A DNA stretch of 64,000 nt from the NCBI GenBank assembly GCA_021018995.1, contig CM037591.1:5276001-5340000 (forward strand), read 5' to 3'. The translations under genes were made by a program, and so were the position numbers. Of this stretch, positions 35,518 through 47,150 are shown piece after piece. The stretch is from Chloranthus sessilifolius. Taxonomy: Eukaryota; Streptophyta; Magnoliopsida; Chloranthales; Chloranthaceae. Position 1 is the first letter of the stretch. The number at the start of each line of letters is the position of its first letter. A model generated the notes under the pieces. That model was not told the origin of the DNA and searched no databases. It saw nothing but the letters and a program-made list of their open reading frames with translations.

Positions 35518-38500
35518 GAGAGAGAGAGAGGTCCGGGACTATGCGTCCAGATGCAGCCCTTCTAGATCAGCTGGGCACCATGTAGCACCCATCACGAGGA
35601 TCAGGTGCCATTGAAACTTAGACAAGATCGATCAGGTACAATCCAAAACATTTGGGCACGATCCGATGCATATTCACCATTGAAAATGGGGTCAAAGGTG
35701 CCGCAAACCAATGCACCTGGTTGGTTGGGCGTCACCTTATCTTTGACCCATCAAACGGAGGGGAAAATATCAATTTTTTTAATCATATACCCCATGGAGG
35801 ATCAACCCAAAACAGGTGTTGTTTTAGGTTGATCATGCCACGTGGCATGTGATCTGGCATCCAATTGCAGCCCTCCAGGGCTGCGTCGCATCTTCCTATT
35901 ATATATATATATATATATTGCAGAACTTGGAGGAGTTGCTAATGCCCTGATGTTTGTTGGATTTGAAAATTCCGAAAGCAAATTTCAATACTCAAAGTGA
36001 AAACCATGTTAATAAGACAACTTTAACCATCAGATCAGCACAATACTTTTGCACACTCAATGTGGATCGTTATTTATCATCAGATTAACAGGCTTTCGAT
36101 CAGAGGATCAAGATTTTATGTTCGGCTTCATTTTTGTTGGACTGTGTCCCATCAACACGATGATGTGATTTTTAATATGCGATCATTTTGTGTGACACAT
36201 ACAGCATAGATGGCCCGAGTTAACATTTTAAATCTCAGTACCTGTACCGGTAATGGATTGTAAAGGTAAATATTGGCGGCATTTAATGTTTAACGGTATT
36301 TCCTGTTCCAGTTCAGTATTGGATTGTAGTGGGCGGTACAATCCAGTTGCAATCAGTATTTAACCTGTTGCCTTAATACTATTCTTGGTGTTTGGGACCC
36401 AATATGTTTTAGCTATCACTCAAATTTAATTTTATGTGTCTCTTGATTTATATATGCTTTGTTTCCATGAACAGGCAGGCCTTGCAAAGCTCATTGGACT
36501 CGCTGGAGAGACCAATGTTCAGGCAAGTTATCTGTGGACTTCAAATCGATGAATTGTGTTGTAAGCTCGCACCTTTTATAATATTTTTTACTTATATTTA
36601 ATTGAAAATGACCAATTTTAATAATGCAGTTTTCTTAAGTACTTGATATGATTGAATGATGCTTCATTTATGGAATGACAGAAAGGCTAAATAAGCTTTA
36701 AATGGTTTCTACATGTTGTTTTCACTTTATAACGTAATGGCCTTTTAATTGTTTGTTTTGAGTCAAAAAGTAAATGTTTTCAATCCCAATTCTCAAATGC
36801 AGGGCGAAGAGCAAAAGAAATTGGATGTACTTTCAAATGAAGTTTTCGTCAAGGCTTTGATAAGTAGTGGTCGAACGGTAAGTTTTATGGAATGTGTCAT
36901 TCTGTAAGTTTTTTTGCTATACGGAGATGGTGAATTTATGTAGTGATTAAAGTTTTGAGACTTTTATACAGTGTATCCTTGTTTCGGAAGAGGACGAGGA
37001 GGCAACGTTTGTTGAACAATCGAAGCGTGGAAAGTGTGTGCGGATACCCTTAGGGTTTTTTTTAATGGCTTAATTCCTTAAACCTGCACAGTCTGTAATG
37101 GATTTAATTCTTATCGTTTCTGATATTGCAGGTACTGCGTTGTTTTTGATCCATTGGATGGATCCTCCAACATCGACTGTGGTGTTTCCATCGGAACTGT
37201 ATGTCCTTCATCTTGATACATCACTTTTTTATTGTGCAAGTTATTGATTTAGATTTGTGTTGAATCGTATAAAAGCATGGGTTCCCGGTGTTTCATTTCT
37301 GTAATGGATTGACTTTAGTGATGATTGGTAGATTTTTTTGCCTCTAGATCTTTGGAATATATCTGATTAAAGATTATACCAAAGCAAGTGTTGAAGACGT
37401 GTTGAAACCTGGGACGAGCATGCTAGCAGCTGGTTACTGCATGTATGGAAGCTCTTGCACGGTAAATTTAGCTATCATAATCTTTTTAATGCATCCAGTT
37501 TCGTTTATTAATTGAGGTTTGAAACATATGAATCATGAAACATCATCTATATCTTATTCCAACTCTTAATTGTTGGTTTTTTAAACTGAGATTTTATAAT
37601 TTTGAGTTATCATTGGGATCGCTTGTGTTACTCTAATTTCTTGTAAACCAATTGTTCATGTGTTTTCTAGCCTAATTGTTGCACCTTTGTGCGTCGGCTA
37701 CTGACATAATGAAGTTTCCTGTTGCAGCTTGTGTTGAGCACCGGCAGTGGAGTCAATGGCTTCACACTCGATCCATCTCTTGGGGAGTTCATACTGACTC
37801 ATCCAGACATAAAGGTGTGGGGGGGAGCTGATTGTTAATCAATTTACATGAAACACAACGTTCTTCATTTTTTATTATGTGTTTTCTTAATAGACTAAAA
37901 AGAATCTGAAACTTACGATCTAATTGCCCACTATTCTTTGACATGAACTACCATCATATATTTTCTTTGCTATGTTGTCAGACTGACCCTGTTTGCTACT
38001 CTATATAAACTCGTAGTTATGCTTCCAAAATGATATTGATTTGATGTTTTTTCATTGAAGATAAACTTTTATTCTTTATACTGTTTTACTTAAAAGTGTG
38101 CTTTATTGGTTATTTGGTATACTGCCTTGTCATGTAGATTCCAAAGAAAGGTAAGATATATTCAGTGAATGAAGGAAATGCCAAGAACTGGGATGAACCA
38201 ACAACACAGTATGTATTACTCAATCACTGATTATATTTCATTTATTAGTTATTTGGAGCATAGTTCCTTAATGTTTTTTGGCTCGCAGATATGTTGACAG
38301 ATGCAAGTTCCCTAAGGATGGCTCTTCTCCAAAGTCTTTGAGATATATTGGAAGGTACTTGGACACTCCATCTGTACCATACCTATGAACGTAATTCTTT
38401 AATTCTGATTTAAAGCAGAGAAAATGGACTTCAATACCTTTAACATTTTGGTGAAAGTATATACTTATGATATTCTCTGGAAATTTTTTACAAATTATAC

Positions 38501-41500
38501 AACACTTTTTTTTTTCATTTCATTCTTGAATTGGTTGGTTTTAATTATTCACTCCATATTTCGCTTAACTTGGTGACCGTTCGGTACTAAATTAAATGTA
38601 AAGTTTTGAAATTCCTGCTGCAGAAATGAACCAATGACCAGTTGTTATAATCTGGTGACCTGACCTTGTTAGTTCCCAGTGTAAGATTTATACCATATTC
38701 TTGTCAGATTGGATGCCTCGAGACTTATTTCTGTGATGATTGTATTTGCTTTTTAGGGGTCTTTGTTTTATTTAAAAGGGATTATGTTCATCATCATCAT
38801 AACGGCCTTATCCCATCTATTTGGGTCGGTTTACGAGTTCTATTTCTCCACCCATTTATGATCAGCTAAGTTCTCTGTAATGTCACAATCCTTTGTATCC
38901 CTTCTCATGGCTTCCCTTCAGGTCTTCAGTGGTCTTCATCTTCTCCTACTACCTTGTGCTCGCAGGGTCTGTTACGTTCCATGTTGAACACGTCCAAACC
39001 ACTTCAAGCGACATTCGATAATTTTTTCCTTTAGAGGTGTCAATCTCTAATTTTCTCTTATGTACTCATTCCATTTTTTTCCCTTCTTGTTACTCCACAC
39101 ATCCAAAGGAATTATGTTGTTTCTTCTTATTGGCCTTTCCAATCATAAAATATTGCTCATAGATGAAATTCAGGACTGTGGCACCCCGGGGGAAACAGAA
39201 TCAATCTCGTCAATGGATAAAGAAGAGAATCCCACTAAATCATTAACCATTTGGTCTACAATTCAGTTGGTCTACATTGGAAGCCTTGCTATTTGCAAGT
39301 TGTGGCAAATGATCTCAATTATCAGTAAAATTAAACAACCTCCAAGGACTCTGATATAAATTTATCTAGTGGGGGTAATATGGAGATTCCTTTCAATCCC
39401 CAAATTAATGTTGATCATATCATGTGATATTAGCAAATATGATGGCATGTGTTAAACTGTTTCTTGTGTTTATATTGTGATTGCTCATTGCATGAATTTG
39501 ATGAGTATAATATTAAATAATGAATCACAATATTATTACAATTAATATGCTACATATATGAGATCTTGTGATTTGATTATTTAAAAGTTGGTTCATGATT
39601 TATTTTTTCTCCTTTAAGATAGCTCTTTCTTATCAATTAAAAAAAGAAAATTTGGTTCATGATTTGGGAGACTCCTCTGAGGGACTTGTGCTAGCTGTCA
39701 GTTAGACCATATCCTTGTGAGGATAATAATGTTAATTCTTTTGGTAACCTATGAATGGACATAAAAAGGGTAAACTAATTTTAATTTGATCAGAAAATTT
39801 GCCGTGCACCTTCTTTATTCCAATGATATTATCATTGTCTCCAGCATGGTAGCTGATGTCCACCGCACATTGCTTTATGGGGGCATCTTTTTATATCCAG
39901 GAGACAAGAAGAGTCCTAATGGAAAACTACGGTATGTAATGTTGGTAGATTTCAAACTTCTCTCTCTTAGAAGTTGCATTAAGTTGATGCCATATAACTA
40001 TAGTTATCATAATCCTGCTATTCTAAATATGCGACTAAGATTAATGTCACTCATATGGTACAGTGTTTTATATGAAGTCTTCCCAATGTCATTCTTGATG
40101 GAACAAGCAGGAGGTCAGGCCTTTACAGGCAAGCAACGGGTATGAACCAGACCTCCCTATCGATTATTTAAAATATGTATATCTATCTCGCACTATCGAT
40201 GATTAGTTGTTTTTTGTACCTCTGCCTTGTGCCGTTTTAATATTGTGGATATTATAATTTTTCCTTCTATTTTTGTTTTTTTTTAATGTATATCGTAAAG
40301 TCGAAGGTTATTATATTCCGCATGGTTATATGTATGCCCCGATTACCTTTTCATGAAGTCAAAAGTAATTATTTAGCAATTGGAGTGCATTATATTTTAG
40401 GTTTAAGCACATAGGTTTAAGCACATGGAGTCCTTCTATTTTCTCTCTCAATTGTAACTAGTATAGGTCCAACACATGGGTTAGGTCAGGCCTTTACAGC
40501 ATTAAATGCCTTGTTTTTTCTGATGAGACGAGCCCTCTTTGCTTCGTTTTTAGAATAGAGTTTTCTACTCTCTTGTGCAGAAAGGTTTAGACTGGTCTAG
40601 ATAGTTTGTTTGGCCCCTCTACTAGTTACAATTGAGAGAGATAAATTGGTCGAACGTTTGTGAGGTTTTTAGTGCAAACTCAGTTCATTTGTTCCCAACC
40701 CATGTGTTGGACCTCCATGAGGACCATAACCATGAGATCTTAAATGAACGGTGATGGAGTTACTATGGCCACTCTCTGGAAATCTCTTCCGTCAGCAATT
40801 TTTCGGGAAATATAGAAGGGAATAGGAGAATCTTCGAAAGGAAATATGATACATGAAGTTTCGCTATTAGTAGGGTACTGGAGGACATTTATTGTGGTGC
40901 CTGGTTGCTCCCACATGTTTTGTGTCGTCCGTATAGGAGATTCTCGGAGACTGGTAGCAGCTTCGTCCACCATAGTTGAGGAGTCATATTGTTGTTTTGG
41001 TTTATGGGGGCTCGGAGTTGGCCAACACTCCCCGGGGTCCCAACCATTCTTCCTTTTTACACCCTTGTATTTTGGTCCTTTCTACATTTTACTTTTTCAT
41101 TTTCTTTCTTCTTGTTTCTGGTCGAACATCTCGCTTGGCTTCTTTTATCTGCTGTACCCTCATTATTTATCAATGAAATATGGCGTTGCACAGCTAAAAA
41201 AATCCATCTACATGTTTCAGAAAATGTTGCTAAGAATCATGTCAACTATAGCATCTTCACTTTTCTTGAATCATTTCAGAGACCATACCAACTGCACTTT
41301 TTTCTTTCCTTCTTATCGTTCTTCGACGTCTCTAAATTTTTGCGTAACCTAGTTTGTCATGTAACATTTCAACTAATTGCACCTTCAATTATTTTTTCAG
41401 GCACTTGACTTAGTTCCTGCAAAGATTCATGAGCGATCTCCCATATTCCTCGGCAGCTACGATGACGTTGAAGAAATCAAAGCTCTCTATGCTGCTGAAG

Positions 41501-41514
41501 AAAAAAAACCGTAA
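34846..41514 (+). CDS. cyFBP: cytosolic fructose-1,6-bisphosphatase, 12 exons, intact
   Basis: This gene hydrolyses fructose-1,6-bisphosphate to fructose-6-phosphate and phosphate in the cytosol, a control step of sucrose synthesis. Exons, read from codon continuity and splice sites: 34846-35004, 36475-36522, 36803-36877, 36972-37033, 37132-37198, 37348-37461, 37728-37814, 38138-38208, 38289-38354, 39845-39931, 40064-40139, 41401-41514. They join without a stop into about 341 residues, the usual length of the plant cytosolic isoform. The start is [15 protein letters not shown], so there is no transit peptide, and the chloroplast enzyme's redox-cysteine insertion is absent. Metal and substrate motifs are visible: SEEDEE (Glu about 100-101), [10 protein letters not shown] (121-130) and [10 protein letters not shown] (Glu about 292). 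It ends AAEEKKP then TAA. All introns are GT-AG except intron 2, which starts GC. Introns 1, 9 and 11 are long and repeat-filled. Family assignment is very secure; UTR ends are not determined. Confidence 0.97.
35452..35513. repeat. (AT)n microsatellite in FBPase intron 1
   Basis: An uninterrupted TA run of about 62 bases next to a GA run and MITE family A. Confidence 0.95.
35530..35896. mobile_element. MITE family A, copy 3 (in FBPase intron 1)
   Basis: Starts GGTCCGGGACTATGCGTCCA, ends CTGCGTCGCATCTTCC. It has the shared interior AGCACCCATCACGAGGATCA, TTTGACCCATCAAACGGAGG and CACGTGGCATGTGATCTGGC. AT microsatellites lie on both sides. Confidence 0.78.
36523..36802 (+). other. FBPase intron 2, GC-AG type
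   Basis: Exon 2 ends with codon CAG (Gln) and the intron opens GCAAGT; it closes TGCAG before GGCGAAGAG. Protein continuity (ETNVQ then GEEQKK) leaves no GT alternative nearby. The remaining donor bases (AG before, AAGT after) are consensus, which is typical of functional GC donors. Confidence 0.85.
38355..39844 (+). other. FBPase intron 9, with a SINE/LINE-like insert
   Basis: This 1.49-kb intron separates codons for SLRYIG and MVADVHR; the serine codon is split AG/C. Around 38795-39070 it contains a CATCATCATCATAACGGCC stretch followed by TTATCCCATCTATTTGGG and then TCGGTT, which resembles the conserved end of Au-type plant SINEs. Text resembling the antisense of LINE coding sequence follows. 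The insert is old and has no clear target duplication. Confidence 0.5.
40140..41400 (+). other. FBPase intron 11, inverted repeat plus possible LINE 3' fragment
   Basis: Between exons 11 and 12 there is an imperfect inverted repeat: CTCTCAATTGTAACTAG near 40443 pairs with CTAGTTACAATTGAGAGAG near 40619, and AACACATGGGTT near 40474 pairs with AACCCATGTGTT near 40697. Then 40746-41210 has a higher-GC segment with decayed L1-like 3' character, ending in a T-rich trailer and a short A run (AGCTAAAAAAATCC). The LINE reading is weak. Confidence 0.4.
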
Positions 41515-42061
41515 TCCGAATTAACCCCATACTTCCTTACATGCTTCTCAATAACCTCCCATCTTCAGAAACTTATAATTCTCATGGAAGCAAAAACTCT
41601 TTCATAAAGTTTCTTTGTAATGAGAAACCATTTTTTATTTGTGAAATTTCTTGTTTGATTCTCCTAGTCTCAGTTTTGGCTAAGCTGGAATGATTTCGTA
41701 GTGCATTGAACTATTTATGGGCACTTTAGAAAAACAATCTTAAAAAACAAATGTTTTAGCAAAAAATTCAGATCTTAAACGTTTTTTTTTTTTTTTTAAG
41801 ACTTTCATGTTTTTTTGAAGTTATGAGATCCATGAAACCAGGGCAAATTTGTAACCTCGCAAATCCACTTTAATGAGGATTTGAGATCTTACAAATCTCT
41901 GAACTTTAAAAAGCCGTGAAAACCTCTCTTTTTTAAAACGTTTAAGTTTTGGATTTTTTGCTAAAACGATTATTTTTTAAGGTTGTTTTTCTAATTTTCC
42001 CTATTTTTTTATATTGTGGTGAGTATTTGTATAAACTTTGGTTTTAATAATCCCACTCCAC

Positions 42062-42212
42062 ATTAGTCTACAATGGGTGTCCACCCATCATGTACATTAA
42101 AGCAGTCCACATATCTATGTGACTGCATGATGTGCACAGACTTCCATGCATTGGAAGTCCGTACACATCATGTACTCACGTAGGCGTGTGGACACTCATT
42201 GTAGACTCACTC
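42062..42212. mobile_element. foldback MITE family C, copy 1
   Basis: TCTACAATGGGTGTCCACCC at the left faces GTGTGGACACTCATTGTAGA at the right. The interior has TTCCATGCATTGGAAGTCCG and ACACATCATGTAC. Confidence 0.75.
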
Positions 42213-42639
42213 ATCGCACTATTTTGTACAATATTATGTTGGTGTGGAGCTGGTCACCAAGTTGGGAATGAAAAATTATTTAGGGAGGGCAAAAATTTTG
42301 TGATTTATAAATTTGAAAAAAAAAAAAAAATTGGGGAAAAAACTAGCATTTATGAAGTTATTTAGTTAGGGGACAAAAAAATTGCATTCGAGAAAAAAAA
42401 AATGGCATAATTCAAAAAGAATTAGGAAGAAGTATTACAAAATTATGGTACTTATAAAATTATCTTGGTAGTTAATGGTGAAAATTACACTTTAGTGAAA
42501 AATTGTAATTGAAAAATATGAAATATTTTTATTAAGTAGTGATTAAATTGTAAAACGGTCTTCAACTTGTTCACATTGCGGCCCTTAAGTTTGTGTTCAC
42601 TTGTTATTCCATATAATGGTAGTCTTCGGCAAAATAAAC

Positions 42640-42950
42640 TGACTGTTTTCAATCAAACGATGGAAATTATTTTTTGCCCAACATCTTTGATCTAGTGGTT
42701 CTCGAGATCATGGACCTATAATCAAATGATCGGATTTTGATTCACATGGCACACATCTCGAAAAGTGATCCAAGGACCACATATGATGTACAACCATGAT
42801 CCTGTTAATGTTAATGTTGGGTTGTTTGTCATGTAGAATCAAAATTTGACCACTTGATGGTAACTCTCAATCTCACGATTCATTGGGAGGAAGATGGTGG
42901 TGAAATATGATCTCCATTGTCTGATTCAAAGCAATCAAAGGTTAATTCTC
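42640..42950. mobile_element. foldback MITE family B, full hairpin downstream of FBPase
   Basis: TTTTCAATCAAACGATGGAA faces CATTGTCTGATTCAAAGCAA; GAGATCATGGACCTATAATC faces TGGTAACTCTCAATCTCACG; GATCGGATTTTGATTCACAT faces ATGTAGAATCAAAATTTGAC. Confidence 0.78.
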
Positions 42951-43694
42951 TAACCGTCAATATTGATTCTTCACAAAGTAAGCTCTCTTTGATAAAGTGA
43001 AAGTTAGCTCTTTGCAGTGAATTAGCAATTCCATGCGCACTTCCTTAGAATAGAAGTGACTTCCCTAGAGTTGCAATTCCTTGTTTGGTTGCACAAAGTT
43101 TGGTCTTGTTTGGCAGCCAGCCCCTTTCAAAAAAGTTCTTTGAATTGAGTTGAGAAGCTGCCTCATGTTTCCCATCCAACACCATTATCTGCATATGATA
43201 TGCTTTTTTGAGAAGCAGCATGTGGGACACCACTTTATAACACGCGATAAGTGCATTTTGTAAAAGAGTTGCCAAACACGGCCTTGATTCTTTGGGAAAT
43301 AAATTCCTGCAGAATTGAAGGGTATTTTTCCGAATGCTAACATGAAAAAAAAGTGAAATTTAAGATACTTCATCCAATTATTTCATATTAACTAATTTGC
43401 TCTGGATTTGGCACTTTGGCCAATTAATGTGCGGAATTGATGGTTAATAACTAAGATGGAATTGATGCGGGAAAGTGAATTCCATGTGTCGGTCCTACAT
43501 CGATTCACTCTCACACCTTTAAATTCTTATCAAACCAAACAAGTATAATTGACAATTCAATTCCACTCTAAAATTCTTACTTCCAAGTGAAAGCCGAGTG
43601 AAGACGCGTTGAGAATCCTTTATTGTCGTCCTTGTAAGAGCTGTAAACACAGATACTTTCAGAGGATGAACTCTAACTCCGATCCGGTGGATGG

Positions 43695-43696
<2 letters not shown>

Positions 43697-43749
<53 letters not shown>

Positions 43750-43750
43750 A
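43697..43750. repeat. (AC)n(AT)n compound microsatellite
   Basis: About 17-18 AC units pass directly into about 9 AT units. Confidence 0.95.
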
Positions 43751-44682
43751 TATTCGGTGGCACCCCACCGAGAAGTGTGAGTAGTATTCTTGACACGCCA
43801 CCAAATAGAATGAGCAATCCCAAATAAAAATTTATATTTATTTGCTAAAACAAAAGCAGCCAGCACCTCAGCTCCACTTTGGAAATCAAAGATGATAAAA
43901 ACTAGAGTAAGACTAACACATTCTACAACTGGCCAGTAGTGCATTTGCTTGAACTTAGTGATCTGTATGAAAAAACAAAAAGCATTAATTGGTGCTCACC
44001 AGTCTGTAGTGGTAACACACTCACCATCTCACTTTTTAGGCCATGGCGTGTTTTTTCTTTTGTTGGATAGGTAAGTTGCACCTGAAAATGCGACCTCAGG
44101 TTGCAATACTGGCAGCCATAGTGGCCAAATTCTCCGACTTTTATTCATGATTTTTTTTTTTAAATGAATAAAAGTATAATTCTTTGTGACTTTTTCAAAA
44201 AATTATAATTTTTGAAGATTGTCAGTGAATTTCATGAATTATTCTTGAATTTCCTAAATTATTCTAATAATTTTCCCCAATTTTTTTCAATTGTTTCAAT
44301 TTTTATATTTTTAATTAACATTTTTTTTACAAATTTTCTTTTTTGTTTTCCTGAATTTTGCTGAATTTTTTCAAACTTTTCCCAAGATTTATTTTATTTC
44401 TTTTGCTCCCAAAACCCGATTTGATCACTTTGCTGTCAAGTGTCAACCTTTCATGTGCTATCATAATGTTTTTTTCAACATGAAAAAATGCCTATCAGAA
44501 TCTAGGCACTTTTAAATAAACCATTTTTTATCTAACATACTACCCATGTAGAGATGCTCAAATTGGATTGTACAAATCCTCTTATGGGCATTTTTTGTGT
44601 TGTACAAATCCTCTTATGAGCATTGTTTTGTTTTGTACAAACATAGTGGCCAAACACCCGTCCTTATTTTTTTGTAAAAAAA

Positions 44683-44686
<4 letters not shown>

Positions 44687-44740
<54 letters not shown>
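44687..44740. repeat. (TA)n microsatellite
   Basis: An AT/TA run of about 54 bases, flanked by local repeats of TACAAATCCTCTTATGGGCA (44573, 44612, then diverged near 44979). Confidence 0.95.
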
Positions 44741-44741
<1 letters not shown>

Positions 44742-45304
44742 TTGAAAATTTTCCATTTTTCTCAACAAAAAAAACATGTTTTAAACTCGTTTTTTCAAAA
44801 AATATGTTCTAAACTCATTTAAAGTGTTTGGTCACAGCAAATATATTTTTTATAATTATTAATATTTTTTCATTTTCGCAATTTCTCCACTTTTTTCCCG
44901 AAATTACCAAAATCGACCTTTTTTTCCTATATTTCCGGAAACGTTTTATTCCCCTACCTATATTTGGTCACTAAGTGTACAAATCCTCTGATGGGCAATT
45001 TTTTGTGTTGAGCTCATATGTTTTATTCTTCTACTTTGGTCACTAAGTGGGCATTTTTTTGTGTTGAGCTCATATGTTCTACTTCTACCACTTGGACCTA
45101 TTGGCTTGGTAAAAATGTATGCTACCCATGTGGCTTAGAAGTAAGAAGATGATTGTGTTATCCCCACCTGAATAGTGAGGAGAGAAATCCAAACAAAAAA
45201 AAGTGTACACTGTAAAGTTCAAAAGGTAACTAGTGCAAAAGATGCTCCCCAACCCCAAAATTACAATGGCAAAACCCCACCCAATTCCTATTGTGCTAGG
45301 CATG

Positions 45305-45520
45305 CATCAAAATTTCGGCCAATAATTTATCGGCTGAAATGTTTCGGTTTCGGACTCCACCGAAACAAAATTTTGAACCGAACTTTCGGTCAAAAAATGT
45401 ATGAAGGGGAAATTTTCGGTTGAAATCTCAGCCGAAATTCAAGTTATCGGCTGAAATGTCAGTTCAAAATTTCAGTTTCGGTCATGCCCGAAACTGTTAT
45501 TTTGATCCCTGGTGCTAGGT
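45305..45520. repeat. TTTCGG-rich dispersed repeat
   Basis: The stretch TTTCGGTCATGCCCGAAACT with TTATTTTGATCCCTGG is the reverse complement of AGGATCAAAATAGCAATTTC and TTTCGGGCATGATTGAAATC at about 3092-3140, so two copies of one family lie in opposite orientation. Copy 2 spans roughly 3090-3300. Confidence 0.6.
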
Positions 45521-45587
45521 ACTATTTTGGCCATCGAACGTCTCCTTGGCTCCACATTGGCTAAGTTGTCACCTTAGCCCGCATTGG

Positions 45588-46453
45588 CTAAGTTGTTGAC
45601 GCTAGCATTCCATTCTCAATCAGTATGAGAACCGAGAAGGCCTCACGTCCCAAAATCACCACAGCAGATTCACCATCGATAAAAAGTCTAATAACATGTA
45701 GCCTCTCCGGTAATGGGAGCCTTGTCGAGAGAGCTTGGACCTCAACCTTCATAAGAATTCCATGGGCGTAACTTAACCTCACAAAACCGGCTTGTAAGGT
45801 GAGGTTTGCCCAAGATATAAAGAGCTTAAGATGGGCCAGCCCACAGCCGATGTGGGATAAATCCAACACACCCCCGCACGTGTTGGGGAGATTGAATCAA
45901 ATCGCGTGGACAAGAAATGAGTGACGTGGTAGAAAGAACGGCTGTGATACCATGATAAGAATTCCATGGGCCTAACTTAACCTCACAAAACCGGCTTGTA
46001 AGGTGAGGTTTGCCCAAGATAGGCCAGCCCACAGCTGATGTGAGACAAATCCAACAAGCCTCAATGATCGAAGGGTCCAAAATATGTTAATAGGTCCTCC
46101 CCTAAGCAGTCATGAAATGCTCTCAAAGCCTGCCCAAGGTTACCTTTTCTGCAGCCATTGAAGTTTAGCTTGATCCATCCTCGCTCTAATGGCTTCCAAA
46201 AGCATGCCTGCTTTAATTTCGAAGCGTCCAGTTTGTAGCAAGCTGTTTTCCAGTCCTCATTATCACCTGTGAAGAGAACATGAAAATTTTCAGTAATAAT
46301 ATTTGTCCTCTCCAGCATCTCGTTCCATAATTGCACTACTTTAGCATTAGTTTCAAGGCTAGAAAGGTAAGGTTTTGGAGTGAGTCTCTTCCCATTAGTC
46401 ACTCTGTTAACGTCAAAAGGTTTCAAAACCTGGTGTCGGCGGAAGACTTGCAC
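45588..46453 (-). pseudogene. LINE-derived RNase H-like region, split by the TRIM
   Basis: Minus-strand reading right of the TRIM gives WKPLERGWIKLNFNGCRKGN, the conserved N-terminal strand of the RNase H domain that follows reverse transcriptase in plant LINEs. Left of it comes KVEVQALSTRLPLPERLHVI then RLFIDGESAVVILG, the distal half. The two halves are contiguous once the TRIM is ignored. No upstream reverse transcriptase is visible. Confidence 0.7.
45749..46056 (-). mobile_element. complete TRIM retroelement (about 308 bp)
   Basis: Two short LTRs on the minus strand begin TGTTGGATTT(A/G)TC(C/T)CACATC and end GGAATTCTTATCA or ...TTATGA. Between them lie TGGTATCACAGCCGTTC (primer site) and GCGGGGGTG (polypurine tract). 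Flanks AACCT (45744-45748) and AGCCT (46057-46061) look like a 5-bp target duplication with one mismatch. There is no coding capacity. This family of terminal-repeat retrotransposon in miniature is widespread in plants. It interrupts a LINE RNase H region. Confidence 0.88.
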
Positions 46454-46744
46454 TCAAGGAAGACTTGATACCAACTTGTATGATGTAACGAAGTCGAACT
46501 TCAAAATATACAACTCAGACGGGTCGAATGCAGTCTTCGTATCTGGGGATGACAAAACTAATTCGACTCAGCTAAGACATGGCAACTCAATTGAGATGAA
46601 ATTTCAACTTTCATCTATGTTAAACTTGCTCTTCTTGTCTTGTTCTTCACAATTAATTTATCAAAAAGTATTTATGAATTTGTTTAACAGTCTAATAGTG
46701 ACTACAAATGTGCTTGTCTAAAGTACTCTAGTTATTATTTTCAG

Positions 46745-47150
46745 CAAGACCAGGGTTGTCAACAAAATTACCATCAAAATTTCGCAAAAAACCACTGTCT
46801 TTAACAGTGATTTTTTTCAAAAAAATCAATCTTTGACAATGAATTTTTCAAAAAAAATCACTACCTTAAACAGTTGTAAAAAAAGCAGTGATTTTTTTTT
46901 ACCACAATACGAGACAGTGATTTATGAACTTCAACAACAACTGCTCTTACCAGTCATAAAAAAACCGTTGCTTTTAGCAATGATTTTTTTATGCAAATTT
47001 TTTTTGTAAAAAATATTTTTTTGTTTTAAAAAAAATTACGTCGACGATTTTTTATGTTTTTTTTATGTTTTTTTTAATGCTTTTTTTAATGCAATTTTTT
47101 TAATATTTTTTTTAAATACTTTTTTTAATATTTTTTTTAATGCTTTAAAA
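46745..47150. repeat. AT-rich region with AACCACTGTCTTTAACAGTG-type palindromes
   Basis: Repeated short palindromes (CACTGTCTTTAACAGTG, AATCACTACCTTAAACAG, GCAGTGATTTTT) resemble the subterminal units of the CACTA-like pieces at 54.9 and 62.6 kb. Poly-T blocks with TTTTTAATG follow. Confidence 0.4.

Larger units (their letters stand above)
35005..36474 (+). other. FBPase intron 1, with microsatellite and MITE
   Basis: This 1.47-kb intron contains a long (AT)n run at about 35452-35513, a short GA run, and a copy of the GGGACTATGCGCCCGGGTG-type MITE at about 35530-35896, followed by a second short (AT)n. The 35141-35240 stretch holds a local repeat of TTTTTCTTAATTGAT and AATCGATTGTGTATA. No coding sequence is seen in it. 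Confidence 0.8.
43000..45300. other. intergenic, low-complexity AT-rich
   Basis: Apart from two microsatellites and local TACAAATCCTC repeats, nothing is recognised. Poly-T and (A/T)-rich blocks dominate 44150-44400. Confidence 0.45.

Noticed and set aside
38666-38869. His-rich frame in FBPase intron 9
   Set aside because: It derives from a CAT repeat beside a SINE-like motif; no protein family fits.
40846-41408. Two overlapping frames in FBPase intron 11
   Set aside because: They lie wholly inside the intron, lack a conserved domain and run into exon 12 in another frame.
45826-46080. Minus-strand frames at 45.8-46.1 kb
   Set aside because: They are made of TRIM LTR sequence.
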